This document shows positions 17,113-26,044 of a DNA stretch of 64,000 bases, in pieces (the first letter of the stretch is position 1; each line of letters begins with the position of its first letter). The position numbers and the translations under genes were made by a program. Origin of the DNA: CAYWWY01 sp964580185 (GTDB lineage: Bacteria; Thermotogota; Thermotogae; MWEM01); assembly GCA_964580185.1 (NCBI GenBank), contig CAZOJQ010000003.1:1-64000 (forward strand), read 5' to 3'. A model generated the notes under the pieces. That model made no database searches. It was not told the DNA's origin and was given only the letters and a program-made list of their open reading frames with translations.

Positions 17113-17819
17113 TCTTTCACCTCATCGGCAAAGTGCGCAGCAATAGATTCTTGTTCCGCATCCGCAAGGCCATCCCCCCAAAGAAACTTGACAAACCCTC
17201 CCGATTCTTTGATCTTTACGATCGGTACTCCGTTTATGATTAGTTTTCTTCCCAAAAGAGGGAAAATTAGCTTTGAAGTTGTTTCTGAGATTCCTGTCTC
17301 AGAGGGTCGATGCCAACGACTCGCTTCTGTTTGAAAGACCTTGATCATGAGGTGTTCTTCTTCCGGAGAAAAGGAATGCATCCGTTCAAGAATCGAAGTC
17401 AAAAAACGATTGGAGGGAGGGGTTGGTCCCTCAACGGAAGGTTCAATCGCTGTCGGTTGTTCGAAAATAGGCGGACTTTGAACGGGGATGGGTCCTTCCT
17501 GCAGTTGATCTTTCATGGATTCGATTTGTTGGTGAATCCGAGCAAAGACTTGTTCCAAAGAGCGGATATCCTTTCGAATCGCCTGTATGGCAGTCGTTTG
17601 GAATTCATCAATCGATCCCTTAAGCTGATCCTGGATATCACTCAGAGTTTGATGAATGGCTTTATCTTTTTCGATCCATTGATTCTTCCACTTTTCTCTC
17701 TCTGCTTCCGCTTCCTGCGCTTGTTTTTGGGAATGCTCTTCCAGTCTTGAGATCTTGAAATTTCCCATTAGTGTAAAAAACAACGATCCTGCAATCAAGA
17801 AAACCAATAACCATTCCAT
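17109..17819 (-). CDS. Membrane-anchored coiled-coil protein, partner of the ATPase
   Basis: The 236-residue protein has one N-terminal membrane segment (WLLVFLIAGSLFFTLMG), then about 100 residues of charged coiled coil (ISRLEEHSQKQAQEAEAERE onward), a Pro-rich linker (about 115-140), and a compact C-terminal domain of about 100 residues that may be winged-helix-like (FSPEEEHLMIKVFQ, FPLLGRKLIINGVPI). Start ATG 17819 has GGGGGG 7 nt upstream; the upstream TTG at 17834 overlaps that site. It overlaps the ATPase gene by 4 nt. I recognise no family. The architecture suggests a membrane scaffold or sensor controlling the ATPase. Confidence 0.7.
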   Translation of the reverse strand: MEWLLVFLIAGSLFFTLMGNFKISRLEEHSQKQAQEAEAEREKWKNQWIEKDKAIHQTLSDIQDQLKGSIDEFQTTAIQAIRKDIRSLEQVFARIHQQIESMKDQLQEGPIPVQSPPIFEQPTAIEPSVEGPTPPSNRFLTSILERMHSFSPEEEHLMIKVFQTEASRWHRPSETGISETTSKLIFPLLGRKLIINGVPIVKIKESGGFVKFLWGDGLADAEQESIAAHFADEVKE

Positions 17820-17935
17820 GGTTGGACCCCCCAACGATTCCCCAAAAAAATCATCAATTTTCCTACTGCCTATATCATAGCATATTGTCCACTACTTTTC
17901 CATATCAGGGTCGGTACTCTTTGAAATAGGAATTA

Positions 17936-17944
17936 TGGTATAAT
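17936..17944 (+). promoter_or_regulatory. Extended -10 promoter (TGG-TATAAT) for 17981-dnaE-folD
   Basis: TGG at 17936-17938 directly precedes TATAAT (17939-17944), with no good -35. It is about 37 nt before the GTG start of the first gene. Confidence 0.7.
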
Positions 17945-17980
17945 CATGATTAGAAAAGTGGCTGTAAGGGAGGTCATTGC

Positions 17981-18613
17981 GTGTTTCGGGATTTAGAACC
18001 GTCTATAGGTGTTGTATCGATGGTATGTCTGTTTGTAGGGATACTTCTGGGTATCGCTAGTCAGGGGTTCGCTGAAACAGCCCCAGTTATGACTACGGTA
18101 ATGGGGATTCTTTCGCGCGTCAGCATAATGATGATGATCACCCTTCAATGGTCTCTGGCAATGCGGATCATTTCTCGTTTGAAGGATCAGAACCTTATGG
18201 TCAAAGGAATACCCAGCGGAGGAAAGAAAGATCGTTCGGCCCCATCTAAAGCAAAATCAAAAACATCGATTCCCTCTTTGCGGCAGGTTCAAACATTGCT
18301 AATCATATGTGGGTTCTGGTCAGGGACGAGCTTGTTTTTCTGGTCATTTACCGATGGAATCGGATTTCGTTGGGCCTCTGTCGTTTTCGCTTTGGTTGCT
18401 GGCTTTTTCTTCTCTCTTTCATGGAAAGAGCTTTTGGGAATACTTTCCAAGCAATCAAAAGAACGGACAGGCATAGATTCTGCCACCATACGTGCGATGC
18501 AAAAGGCTTTATGGAAATCTCTGCTGAGTATGGGTGTTTACTGGTTTATCCTGGAATACCGGTTACTTTTTCGAGCCCAGCAATCGGATCTTATGGAACA
18601 TGCTGAAAGTTAG
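17981..18613 (+). CDS. Hypothetical four-helix membrane protein upstream of dnaE
   Basis: GTG start with GGGAGGT 8 nt upstream. The 210 aa have two N-terminal membrane segments (about 10-30 and 38-60), a basic cytoplasmic linker (KGIPSGGKKDRSAPSKAKSK), and two or three further hydrophobic segments (about 105-145 and 182-198). No family is recognised. It shares the transcript of dnaE, whose start lies 17 nt downstream, but nothing ties it to replication. Confidence 0.7.
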   Translation: MFRDLEPSIGVVSMVCLFVGILLGIASQGFAETAPVMTTVMGILSRVSIMMMITLQWSLAMRIISRLKDQNLMVKGIPSGGKKDRSAPSKAKSKTSIPSLRQVQTLLIICGFWSGTSLFFWSFTDGIGFRWASVVFALVAGFFFSLSWKELLGILSKQSKERTGIDSATIRAMQKALWKSLLSMGVYWFILEYRLLFRAQQSDLMEHAES

Positions 18614-18630
18614 GGTATAGGAGCGTCAAG

Positions 18631-21507
18631 TTGCTTCATATCCATTCCTGCTATGAGTTCGGTGCATCCCTCATTACTGTGGAAGGACTGGCCCATTCTG
18701 CATTAGAGAAGGGTATATCCTATATTGCCCTTTGTGACCGGCGCATGCATGGAATTGCGAAACTCTTTGCAGAAGCCGAACGAAACCAATTGCTGCCGAT
18801 CGCAGGAATCGAGATCGATCAGAAAGACAAAACGAGAATCAATATTTTCGCACGAAATATCCGCGGGTACCTTCAACTGGTAGCCTATCAAAATGAACGA
18901 ATCCGACAAGATTCTTTGCTTGATTCGGAAGACACGCTCAAGGTATTTCAATGCTCGGTGAACGATTTTTCAATAAAGGCATCGAACCATCCCCATTCTT
19001 TTTTTGCCGTGTATCCAGACACTTTAGAAACTGCTCCCATGCAATCCATCCCCAAAGGTCTTCTTCTTTTTTTTCCACCTGTTGTTCTTCTTCGAGAAGA
19101 AGACAAGCCTCTATTGGACATCTTGACTAAAGTCCAACCAACTGCACAAGACTCTGAAAACGGTATCGCCTATGACAATCCAACGCTTTGGGCAGGAACA
19201 GCCCCTATTGTGGATTGCGGTTTGGAAACCTTACAAAAAATCCTTCCTCTATTTGAGCCATACACTCTCAAACGAGCGATCCAGTTTCCTTTGCCTCCCG
19301 ATTGGAAGAGCCGTATGGATCAAATGGATGAAGAGGCAATGGTGCGTTCGTGTTTTTCCGAACGATCGATATTCGAAAAAGATTCCCGATATCGAAACCG
19401 TTTGGATAAGGAGATGGACATCCTTTCGAAGAAAGGGTTTTTTCGATACCTATTACTGGTGCGGGATATTGTTACCGTCGCCCGGCAAAATGATTGTTGG
19501 GTTGGGCCAGGACGGGGTTCAGCAGTGAGTTCTTTGGTTGTTCATCTTCTGGGCATTACGTACCCCGATCCCGTCAAAGAGGGCCTTTTATTTGAGCGAT
19601 TTCTAAGCCAAGACCGATTTGATGAACCGGATATCGATATCGATTTGGAAGATACCCAGAGGAATCATTTATTTCAATTGTTGGCGGACCGCTATGGCAA
19701 AGAGCATCTATGTCGGATCACTACCTATGGTACTTTCGGAGACAAGGGGTTAAAACGGTTGCTTGAATGGAAGTCAGATCAGTTTACTCAAGAAGAGAGG
19801 ACATTCATTCGAAGAAACGGAATGAAGATGATTGAAAAACTGCCCCGGAATACGTCCACTCATGCAGCTGGCGTACTGGTTTCCGAGGAAGACCTGTTGT
19901 CGATTCTCCCAATGATGCCTCAAAAAGACTTGATGGTTTCCCAATATGACATGGGAGACCTGGCTGAATTGGGGTATACCAAATTGGATCTATTGGGGTT
20001 GAGTACCCTCAGTTTTCTGAAACAGGTAGGAACCCCAATCGAATCGATACCGATCGATGATCCGAATCTATATTCCCAGATTCATCCAAGAAACCTTTGT
20101 GGGATCTTTCAGCTGGATAGCAGCTTCGGCCGATCGATTACCGATCGCTTCCAACCAATCAATCTCCCGGAAACTCGGGCCTTAATCTCTCTAAACCGTC
20201 CTGGCCCAATTCAAAGCGGGATGACAGAGAGAATGCTCCAGATGAAAGCGGAAGACAGCGATCAAAAACTACCCCATCCTGATCTCCAGGAGATCCTGGG
20301 TGAAACCTTTGGGCTTTCGATATACCAAGAGCAACTGATGGAGATATTGATGCGTTTTGGAGGGTTTTCGGGAGAAGAAGCGAATCAGTTCCGAAAAAAA
20401 AGGATTTCTATAGATACAGAAGAGGGGAAAAAGCTGTATCAACGATGGGTTCAGAACGCGGAAGACAATGGGTTGGGTCGAGAATTTGCCGCACGATGGT
20501 TCTCGGACATGGAACACCTTTCTCTTTATGCCTTTCCGAAAGCCCATGCTTCTGCGTATGTGTATTTGACTCTGGCATGTGTATGGGCAAAAAAACGAGA
20601 TCCCGCGCTCTTTTATAGCCACTGGATTCACCAATGCGCTTCTCACCCACATGATTGTTTTTGGGTTACACAGGAAGCGCTTTGGAATGGATTATCCGTA
20701 TTGCCGATGGATATTCTCAGTTCAGACGTTTATAGCCGGTCAGAGGGAAACGGGGTACGATTGGGTCTTTCATTGATCCCCAACCTTCCGATGGCTTGGA
20801 TTCGCGAATGCATCCAACTCCGAACCGAACCGGTTCCGGGTGAAAAGCTCGATTTTGATGGAATATGCCGAAACACGTCAACTATCCTGTCTGATTCGGT
20901 TTTACGGTCCTTAACTTTAAGCGGGGCGTTGGATGCTTTGTTTGGGTATCATCCGACGTATTCGGAGGTGTTGTCAAAGTATCGTCGGCGGCAACAGGAA
21001 GTAAAGGACCTTGGGAATGCAATTTTCGGTAAGGCGAAACAGCCGAGTTCTTTCCCCCCTATATTGGAAAAAACCCGATTTGGGAATTTGGTTCTTGATC
21101 AGATGGAACTCTTTGGATTTAGCCCTTCTCTATTTCCGTGTTCAGGATTGAGGTTTCAGCCGTTCACTAGAGACGATTCATTTCGGTTTTTTGTGAGGCA
21201 AATCAGTCCCGAACAGAGTGAACCTGTATTTGTGAGTGGGATTGATCAGCTGAGGAAGAACGATTTTCGGATCGACCCAGGTGAAAGAACCGTTATTTTT
21301 TGTGGGCGGAAAAGTGGTTGGATTCCTTTGGGCACGCTTGATCCATTAACGAAAGAGCTCTCAATCGGTTCATCGCTGACTTCCGCCGAATGGGAACGAA
21401 TATCCAAAGCAAAAGAGGCGCTCCAATCGGCTGGGGTGCAAAGGATATCAGTACTGGTTGGAACGACAAGGATTTCTATTGAATGGAAACCCGAACAACG
21501 GAGGTGA
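18631..21507 (+). CDS. dnaE: DNA polymerase III alpha subunit, short DnaE type
   Basis: C-family replicative polymerase of 958 aa, against about 1,160 in E. coli. It begins with a PHP domain (LHIHSCYEFGASL at the very N-terminus). The palm shows GPGRGSAVSSLV (about residue 293) and the catalytic PDIDIDLED (about 332). Later motifs include LNRPGPIQSGM and the fingers region YQEQLMEILMRFGGFSGEEAN. The C-terminal part after the tandem HhH is short, with little room for OB and tau-binding domains. Start is TTG 18631 with GGAG upstream. Thermotoga carries a similarly short DnaE beside PolC (from memory), so PolC may be the main replicase here. Confidence 0.92.
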   Translation: MLHIHSCYEFGASLITVEGLAHSALEKGISYIALCDRRMHGIAKLFAEAERNQLLPIAGIEIDQKDKTRINIFARNIRGYLQLVAYQNERIRQDSLLDSEDTLKVFQCSVNDFSIKASNHPHSFFAVYPDTLETAPMQSIPKGLLLFFPPVVLLREEDKPLLDILTKVQPTAQDSENGIAYDNPTLWAGTAPIVDCGLETLQKILPLFEPYTLKRAIQFPLPPDWKSRMDQMDEEAMVRSCFSERSIFEKDSRYRNRLDKEMDILSKKGFFRYLLLVRDIVTVARQNDCWVGPGRGSAVSSLVVHLLGITYPDPVKEGLLFERFLSQDRFDEPDIDIDLEDTQRNHLFQLLADRYGKEHLCRITTYGTFGDKGLKRLLEWKSDQFTQEERTFIRRNGMKMIEKLPRNTSTHAAGVLVSEEDLLSILPMMPQKDLMVSQYDMGDLAELGYTKLDLLGLSTLSFLKQVGTPIESIPIDDPNLYSQIHPRNLCGIFQLDSSFGRSITDRFQPINLPETRALISLNRPGPIQSGMTERMLQMKAEDSDQKLPHPDLQEILGETFGLSIYQEQLMEILMRFGGFSGEEANQFRKKRISIDTEEGKKLYQRWVQNAEDNGLGREFAARWFSDMEHLSLYAFPKAHASAYVYLTLACVWAKKRDPALFYSHWIHQCASHPHDCFWVTQEALWNGLSVLPMDILSSDVYSRSEGNGVRLGLSLIPNLPMAWIRECIQLRTEPVPGEKLDFDGICRNTSTILSDSVLRSLTLSGALDALFGYHPTYSEVLSKYRRRQQEVKDLGNAIFGKAKQPSSFPPILEKTRFGNLVLDQMELFGFSPSLFPCSGLRFQPFTRDDSFRFFVRQISPEQSEPVFVSGIDQLRKNDFRIDPGERTVIFCGRKSGWIPLGTLDPLTKELSIGSSLTSAEWERISKAKEALQSAGVQRISVLVGTTRISIEWKPEQRR

Positions 21508-21511
21508 AACC

Positions 21512-22357
21512 ATGGAACTGCTTAAGGGAAAACCGATTGTGGCGCTGGTAAAAAAAGAAACGTCGGATGCTGTACAAGAATATCTCGACCGAGGAATTGT
21601 TCCATCTTTGGTTACGGTAAGTGCAGGAGCATCGGATGATACACGAACGTATATTGAATCGCAAAGGAAGCAAGCAGAAGGATTTGGCATTCGTTTCTCT
21701 CACATTGATTTGGATGGTGGAGTGGATCAACAAACCGTCATTCAAACCGTTCGCGATTTGAATGTGAGAAAAGACGTTCATGGAGTCATGATCGCCCATC
21801 CATTACCAAAAGGATTGGACGAAGTGCGCGTCCTTCAAGAACTGGATCCAAAAAAAGACATTGAAGGACGTACGCCGCAAAACCTTGGGCTTATTGTATA
21901 CGAAAAAGCCTTTTTCTATCCTTGTACGGCCGAGGCAGTTATTATGACACTTACTCATTACGAGATCCCACTTTTGGGAAAGAGGATGACGATAATCGGA
22001 AGAAGCAACACAGTCGGAAGACCGTTGGCTTTGATGGTTCTTGAAAGACGATTGGGCACAACTCCGACAGTTTGTCATACTCAAACTAAGGACTTGCAGA
22101 AGATTTTATTGGAATCGGAACTGATCGTTGTCGCAGCCGGGAAAGCCCGCTTAATCGGTGATGAAGAAATCCCGGACAACTGCGTAGTGATTGATGTAGG
22201 TATAAATGTCGTTGACGGAAAAGTCGTCGGTGATGTCGATATGGACTCCCTTAAAGGTTCAGAAAAAAGGATCCGGATTACTCCTGTACCTGGAGGGATC
22301 GGGGGGGTCACTACACAGATCCTGATGCGGAATGTTGTGAAAGCGGCGGGTTTGTAA
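21512..22357 (+). CDS. folD: FolD-family methylenetetrahydrofolate dehydrogenase, cyclohydrolase residues altered
   Basis: Folate one-carbon enzyme. The C-terminal NAD(P)-binding half is intact (GRSNTVGRPLALM, VIDVGINVVDGKVVGDV, TPVPGGIGGVTT). The N-terminal catalytic half is divergent: the YxxxK motif reads YIESQ, so the Lys needed for cyclohydrolase is Gln; the usual QLPLP reads AHPLP; and DVDGF reads DIEGR. In the human enzyme a Lys-to-Gln change at this site abolishes cyclohydrolase but spares dehydrogenase (established, from memory). Predicted to be mainly a dehydrogenase. Start ATG 21512 has GGAGGTG upstream; it follows dnaE by 4 nt. Confidence 0.9.
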   Translation: MELLKGKPIVALVKKETSDAVQEYLDRGIVPSLVTVSAGASDDTRTYIESQRKQAEGFGIRFSHIDLDGGVDQQTVIQTVRDLNVRKDVHGVMIAHPLPKGLDEVRVLQELDPKKDIEGRTPQNLGLIVYEKAFFYPCTAEAVIMTLTHYEIPLLGKRMTIIGRSNTVGRPLALMVLERRLGTTPTVCHTQTKDLQKILLESELIVVAAGKARLIGDEEIPDNCVVIDVGINVVDGKVVGDVDMDSLKGSEKRIRITPVPGGIGGVTTQILMRNVVKAAGL

Positions 22358-22363
22358 AAAAAA

Positions 22364-22387
22364 GGCGGGAATATTCCCGCCTTTTTT
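22364..22387. terminator. Bidirectional terminator after folD
   Basis: A perfect palindrome GGCGGGAATATTCCCGCC (22364-22381) flanked by A and T runs. It ends the dnaE-folD transcript and, in reverse, the sugar-binding-protein gene. Confidence 0.9.
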
Positions 22388-22412
22388 GGTTATCGATAAA
22401 GATCAAGGGTGG

Positions 22413-23672
22413 TTACTGATTCATTAGTTTTAGGATCTCGGCTTCCGTAATCTGAAGGCCTTCATCGATGGTCCACTTGTCATGGAGCACATTTTGAACA
22501 AGCGTGTTCATCAATGTACGGATTTCTTCCCATACATTCGGTTTAGGATCGGAATACCCGTATTCCAGGAACTCAACCGGAATGCCGGCTTTCGGATCAA
22601 TCCGAACGAATGTCTTCCACTGAGAGGTATCCAAAGCGCTCTTTCGCACTGGAACATACCCGGTCTTCAATGACCAGAATGTTGTCACAGTCGGGCTGGT
22701 CAAAAACTTCATGAATTCCCAAGCAGCAGCTTTTTCTTGATCGCTTGCGCTTTTGTACATGATGAGTTCTGTACCGGCAAAAGGTGGGCGGAAGGTAACG
22801 CCAGTGGGAATAGCAGCCCAATTCCAATCATGCTTCCCAACCGATGCGCGATCTACATACGGTTTGCTTGCGACGGTTTCAATGAAAATCGCGATTCTAC
22901 CGTCTCCAAAAGGACCATCTAAATATCCGCCTTCAACAAATGCAATCCCTTCGTCCATCATCTTTTTCATAAAGGCAAAGGTGTTTCGTGCTTCTTGAGA
23001 GTTGATGGTTACAGTATATGTTCCGTCGGGATTGGTTGTCATGATTTCTCCGCCCATGGCCAAAAGGAAGACAGTAAAGTGGTCGACGGTCGATCGGAAT
23101 CCAATCCCATATTGGTTAATCACTCCGTCACCGGTTTCATCTACTGTAAGTTCTTTCGCCACAGCATAGAGTTCGTCCATTGTGGTCGGGATATCCAGAC
23201 CAGAAAAATCCAATAAATCGGTGTTGTAGTACATTACATAAACGCTCTTGTTAAATGGAACTCCATAGACCGTATCTCCCCAAGTGCCCATTTCCCGGAA
23301 CGGTTTCCAGATATCTTCCCATTGAGCTTGGGTCCAACCGATGACTGGATCGTTGATAAAAGAGCTGATCTCTTGGACCACGTCGCTCTGGAGTAGTTTG
23401 GAAGTCCAGTTGGAGTATGCCTGAGATATGACGGGAAGTGTGTCGCTTTGTACACTAGCTAAGATTTTTTGCTGAAGGGCATTGTAATTTCCCACATAGA
23501 TGGCTTCAATCTTTATGGCTGGATTCTGTTGATTGAACATTTCTACGATTTCAGCCAAGGCCTCACCATGGCCACCACCCATAGCGTGCCAGAACTCTAC
23601 GGTTACTCTCTGTCCAAAAACTGCCATTGCAAGAATCAAAACCAATCCCACAATCATTACAGCTTTCTTCAT
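22413..23672 (-). CDS. Orphan sugar ABC substrate-binding protein (family 1, UgpB-like)
   Basis: Exported binding protein with signal peptide MKKAVMIVGLVLILAMAVFG. It continues VTVEFWHAMGGGHGEALAEIVEMFNQQNPAIKI, a typical start for glycerol-3-phosphate/oligosaccharide binders, and contains YGVPFNKSVYVMYYNTDLL and PFAGTELIMYKSASDQEKAAAWEF. ATG 23681 touches GGGAGGG; ATG 23672, 9 nt from it, is the better start. No permease or ATPase genes accompany it: the next gene upstream belongs to a nucleoside-type transporter, and a terminator follows directly. It must work with a permease encoded elsewhere. Confidence 0.88.
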   Translation of the reverse strand: MKKAVMIVGLVLILAMAVFGQRVTVEFWHAMGGGHGEALAEIVEMFNQQNPAIKIEAIYVGNYNALQQKILASVQSDTLPVISQAYSNWTSKLLQSDVVQEISSFINDPVIGWTQAQWEDIWKPFREMGTWGDTVYGVPFNKSVYVMYYNTDLLDFSGLDIPTTMDELYAVAKELTVDETGDGVINQYGIGFRSTVDHFTVFLLAMGGEIMTTNPDGTYTVTINSQEARNTFAFMKKMMDEGIAFVEGGYLDGPFGDGRIAIFIETVASKPYVDRASVGKHDWNWAAIPTGVTFRPPFAGTELIMYKSASDQEKAAAWEFMKFLTSPTVTTFWSLKTGYVPVRKSALDTSQWKTFVRIDPKAGIPVEFLEYGYSDPKPNVWEEIRTLMNTLVQNVLHDKWTIDEGLQITEAEILKLMNQ

Positions 23673-23724
23673 TTTTTTCATCCCTCCCGTTGTAAGATAG
23701 GTTATTTCGAAAAACAACCGTTGA

Positions 23725-24000
23725 CTATTTTCTCTTTCCTCGCTCAAAGACTGCCCGGGCAATAGCCATCGCTGAAATTGGACCTGTTATGGCGAGTAAT
23801 CCAATCAAGAGCAGAAACTTCCAGAGGTTTTCCGGATAGAGGAACCCTAATCCACCTACAATTAAGATAACGCCAACCGTATCGGAAATCCCGCTGAAAT
23901 GAATTCTGACTAGATTGCTTTTCATGAAGATCATACCCATCGTACCCATTATTAAGAAGAAAGCCCCCAACAGAAAAAAGACCAGAGAAAAGATACCCAA
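23725..24000 (-). CDS. MnhG/MrpG-like cation antiporter subunit, stand-alone
   Basis: A 91-aa protein with three hydrophobic segments. Its plan matches subunit G of Mrp (Mnh) Na+/H+ antiporters: LGAFFLIMGTMGMIFMKSNLVRIHFSGISDTVGVILIVGGL corresponds to the family's GxxGLLRLPDxYTRLHAxxKADTLG region, and the tail TGPISAMAIARAVFERG corresponds to the TxPxxxHxxARAA region. The usual RLHA reads RIHF. Start is TTG 24000, 5 nt after the stop of the upstream permease gene. Other mrp genes are absent here; it is the last gene of a BMP-type ABC operon. Confidence 0.75.
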   Translation of the reverse strand: MGIFSLVFFLLGAFFLIMGTMGMIFMKSNLVRIHFSGISDTVGVILIVGGLGFLYPENLWKFLLLIGLLAITGPISAMAIARAVFERGKRK

Positions 24001-24005
24001 AGCCT

Positions 24006-24977
24006 CTATCCTTCTTTCTCATACGGAACACCGACAGAAGCTGGAGCTCTGCTTCTGCCAACCAAACCTCCCACAACCACGAGGGTGATCACAAAGGGGA
24101 GCAAGTTGAACAAGGGTTTAGTTGTTGAAGCGATTGCGAGGTTTGGATTGCTCTGCAGTTGTTCATTAAGGGCTTGTGCTGCTCCAAAAAGCATACATGC
24201 GCCCATGGTCTTCACGGGATGCCAGTTTCCAAGAATCATGGCTGCAAGAGCAATAAAGCCTTTCCCCCCAGTCATGTTTTCACTAAACAAACCCAATTCT
24301 CCCACAGAAAGATACGCCCCTCCAAGGGATGCAAAGACCCCGCTCATAATGACACCAAAGTATCGGATCCGAAACACGTTGACACCCAAAGTATCGGCAG
24401 CTTCGGGGTTTTCACCCACAGCTCGCATCCTCAAACCCACCTGGGTTTTATAGATCCAAAACCACGAGGCGACGACGAGAAGGAAAGCGACTAAGACAAA
24501 AGGACTCAAAAAACCGAAAACTTCATGAAGAAAGGATCCTTTGGGGAAGATGTCAAAAGGATTGAATGCGCCCCATTCCAGCTTAGGGAAGATGTCGGTC
24601 GATCCGGGTTGGCCAAAGATGGGTTCCAACAAAAAACCCGTCAAACCTTGCGCCAGAAGAATCAATGCCGTGGCACTCACGATTTGGTTTGCGCAAAACC
24701 GAATGCTTGCCCAGGCATGAAGCCAGGCAAATGAGACTCCTGCAGCAACCGCGAGTATGATCCCGACCCAAGGATTTCCTGTCATGAAGGTGCCCACTAC
24801 GCCCATAAAGGCTCCTATAAGCATAATCCCTTCAAGGGCGATATTGGTCACACCCGTTTTTTCGCTGAAAAGCCCCCCCAAAGAAGCAAATAAGAGAGGG
24901 GTGGTTGCGCTGAGCATTTGTTTGTAGAAAACAGGGTTTGTCACGCTCTGTCCCAATGCGATTAAGAAATTCATCAT
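24006..24977 (-). CDS. BMP-type nucleoside ABC permease (YufQ/NupQ-like)
   Basis: Inner-membrane subunit of a nucleoside importer of the BmpA-NupOPQ type. The 323 aa contain LFASLGGLFSEKTGVTNIALEGIMLIGAFMG, a hallmark of this family, plus GVNVFRIRYFGVIMSGVFASLGGAYLSVGELGLF. It overlaps the upstream permease by 4 nt and is followed 5 nt later by the MnhG-like gene. Confidence 0.9.
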   Translation of the reverse strand: MMNFLIALGQSVTNPVFYKQMLSATTPLLFASLGGLFSEKTGVTNIALEGIMLIGAFMGVVGTFMTGNPWVGIILAVAAGVSFAWLHAWASIRFCANQIVSATALILLAQGLTGFLLEPIFGQPGSTDIFPKLEWGAFNPFDIFPKGSFLHEVFGFLSPFVLVAFLLVVASWFWIYKTQVGLRMRAVGENPEAADTLGVNVFRIRYFGVIMSGVFASLGGAYLSVGELGLFSENMTGGKGFIALAAMILGNWHPVKTMGACMLFGAAQALNEQLQSNPNLAIASTTKPLFNLLPFVITLVVVGGLVGRSRAPASVGVPYEKEG

Positions 24978-26044
24978 ACCGGGCTTCCCCCCTTGGACGT
25001 ACGAATCCTCAGGATTGATCGAACAATCCGATCAGCTGCAACTAGAAAAATAATAACCGCTTGGATAATCGTGACAATGTGTTTGGGAACTCCCACAAAT
25101 TGCATTTGATTCGAACCGGTCCTCAATCCTGATATTAAGAGAGAAGCGAATATTATCCCAAAGGGATGATTCTGGCCAATCAGCGCAATGGAAATCCCAT
25201 CAAACCCCTTTCCCGCAGAAAGCGTTCCATAAAACCGATGATACAATCCAATCGATTCAAGCGTTCCAGCCAGACCTGCCAAAGCCCCACTGATTGCCAT
25301 GGTCAATATGATGTTTTTCGATACGCTAATTCCCCCATATTCAGCGGAATACGGGTTGAACCCTACCGCTTTCACTTCGTAACCGCGGCTTGTTTTCTCT
25401 AGGAGAACATAAATGACCAAAGCGGCCGTTATTGCGACAAACAGTCCAACTGATAGTACATTCGCTTGCGCAGTGGCAAGCGCGGGAAGTTTGGTAGATG
25501 TTGCGATTTCTGGGCTTTTTGGTACACCAACGCCGGAAGAGAAAGGTGCGGTAACGGCCCAGTTGGTGATGTTGTATGCGATCCAATTCAACATGATGGT
25601 TGTGATTACTTCATGAGCGCCTGTTTTGGCTTTAAGAAACCCCGCAATCCCAGCCCAAACAGCGCCAGTCAGCATACCCACTAGCATGCTCAATGGAATT
25701 GCAAGAAAAACCGGTAAAAACGAAGCATTTACCGCAAAAACGGTTGCGGCCAGAGCACCCATGGCCATCTGTCCTTCAGCGCCAATATTGAAGACTCCAG
25801 CGCGAAAACCGAAACCAACAGCCAACCCAGTGAGGATCAAGGGGGTCATTCGAATAAAGGTATTGATCCAAGCCCCTGCACTCCCAAATGCACCCCGAAC
25901 CAATTCGTAATACGCGCGTCCAAGAAAACCCAACCGTTCAAAGAATGAGCCTTCTCCAATCAAGATAATGATAACGGAAGCGACAACCAGGGCAATCATA
26001 ACAGCCATGATCGGGATAATAAAAGAAAGAGCGCGTCGGTTCAT
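24974..26044 (-). CDS. BMP-type nucleoside ABC permease (YufP/NupP-like)
   Basis: Partner permease of 356 aa. It shows GFRAGVFNIGAEGQMAMGAL and LKAKTGAHEVITTIMLNWIAYNITNW, characteristic of the NupP branch, and ends with GFDGISIALIGQNHPFGIIFASLL. It overlaps the ATPase gene by 4 nt upstream and the second permease by 4 nt downstream, so all three are translationally coupled. Confidence 0.9.
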   Translation of the reverse strand: MNRRALSFIIPIMAVMIALVVASVIIILIGEGSFFERLGFLGRAYYELVRGAFGSAGAWINTFIRMTPLILTGLAVGFGFRAGVFNIGAEGQMAMGALAATVFAVNASFLPVFLAIPLSMLVGMLTGAVWAGIAGFLKAKTGAHEVITTIMLNWIAYNITNWAVTAPFSSGVGVPKSPEIATSTKLPALATAQANVLSVGLFVAITAALVIYVLLEKTSRGYEVKAVGFNPYSAEYGGISVSKNIILTMAISGALAGLAGTLESIGLYHRFYGTLSAGKGFDGISIALIGQNHPFGIIFASLLISGLRTGSNQMQFVGVPKHIVTIIQAVIIFLVAADRIVRSILRIRTSKGGSPV

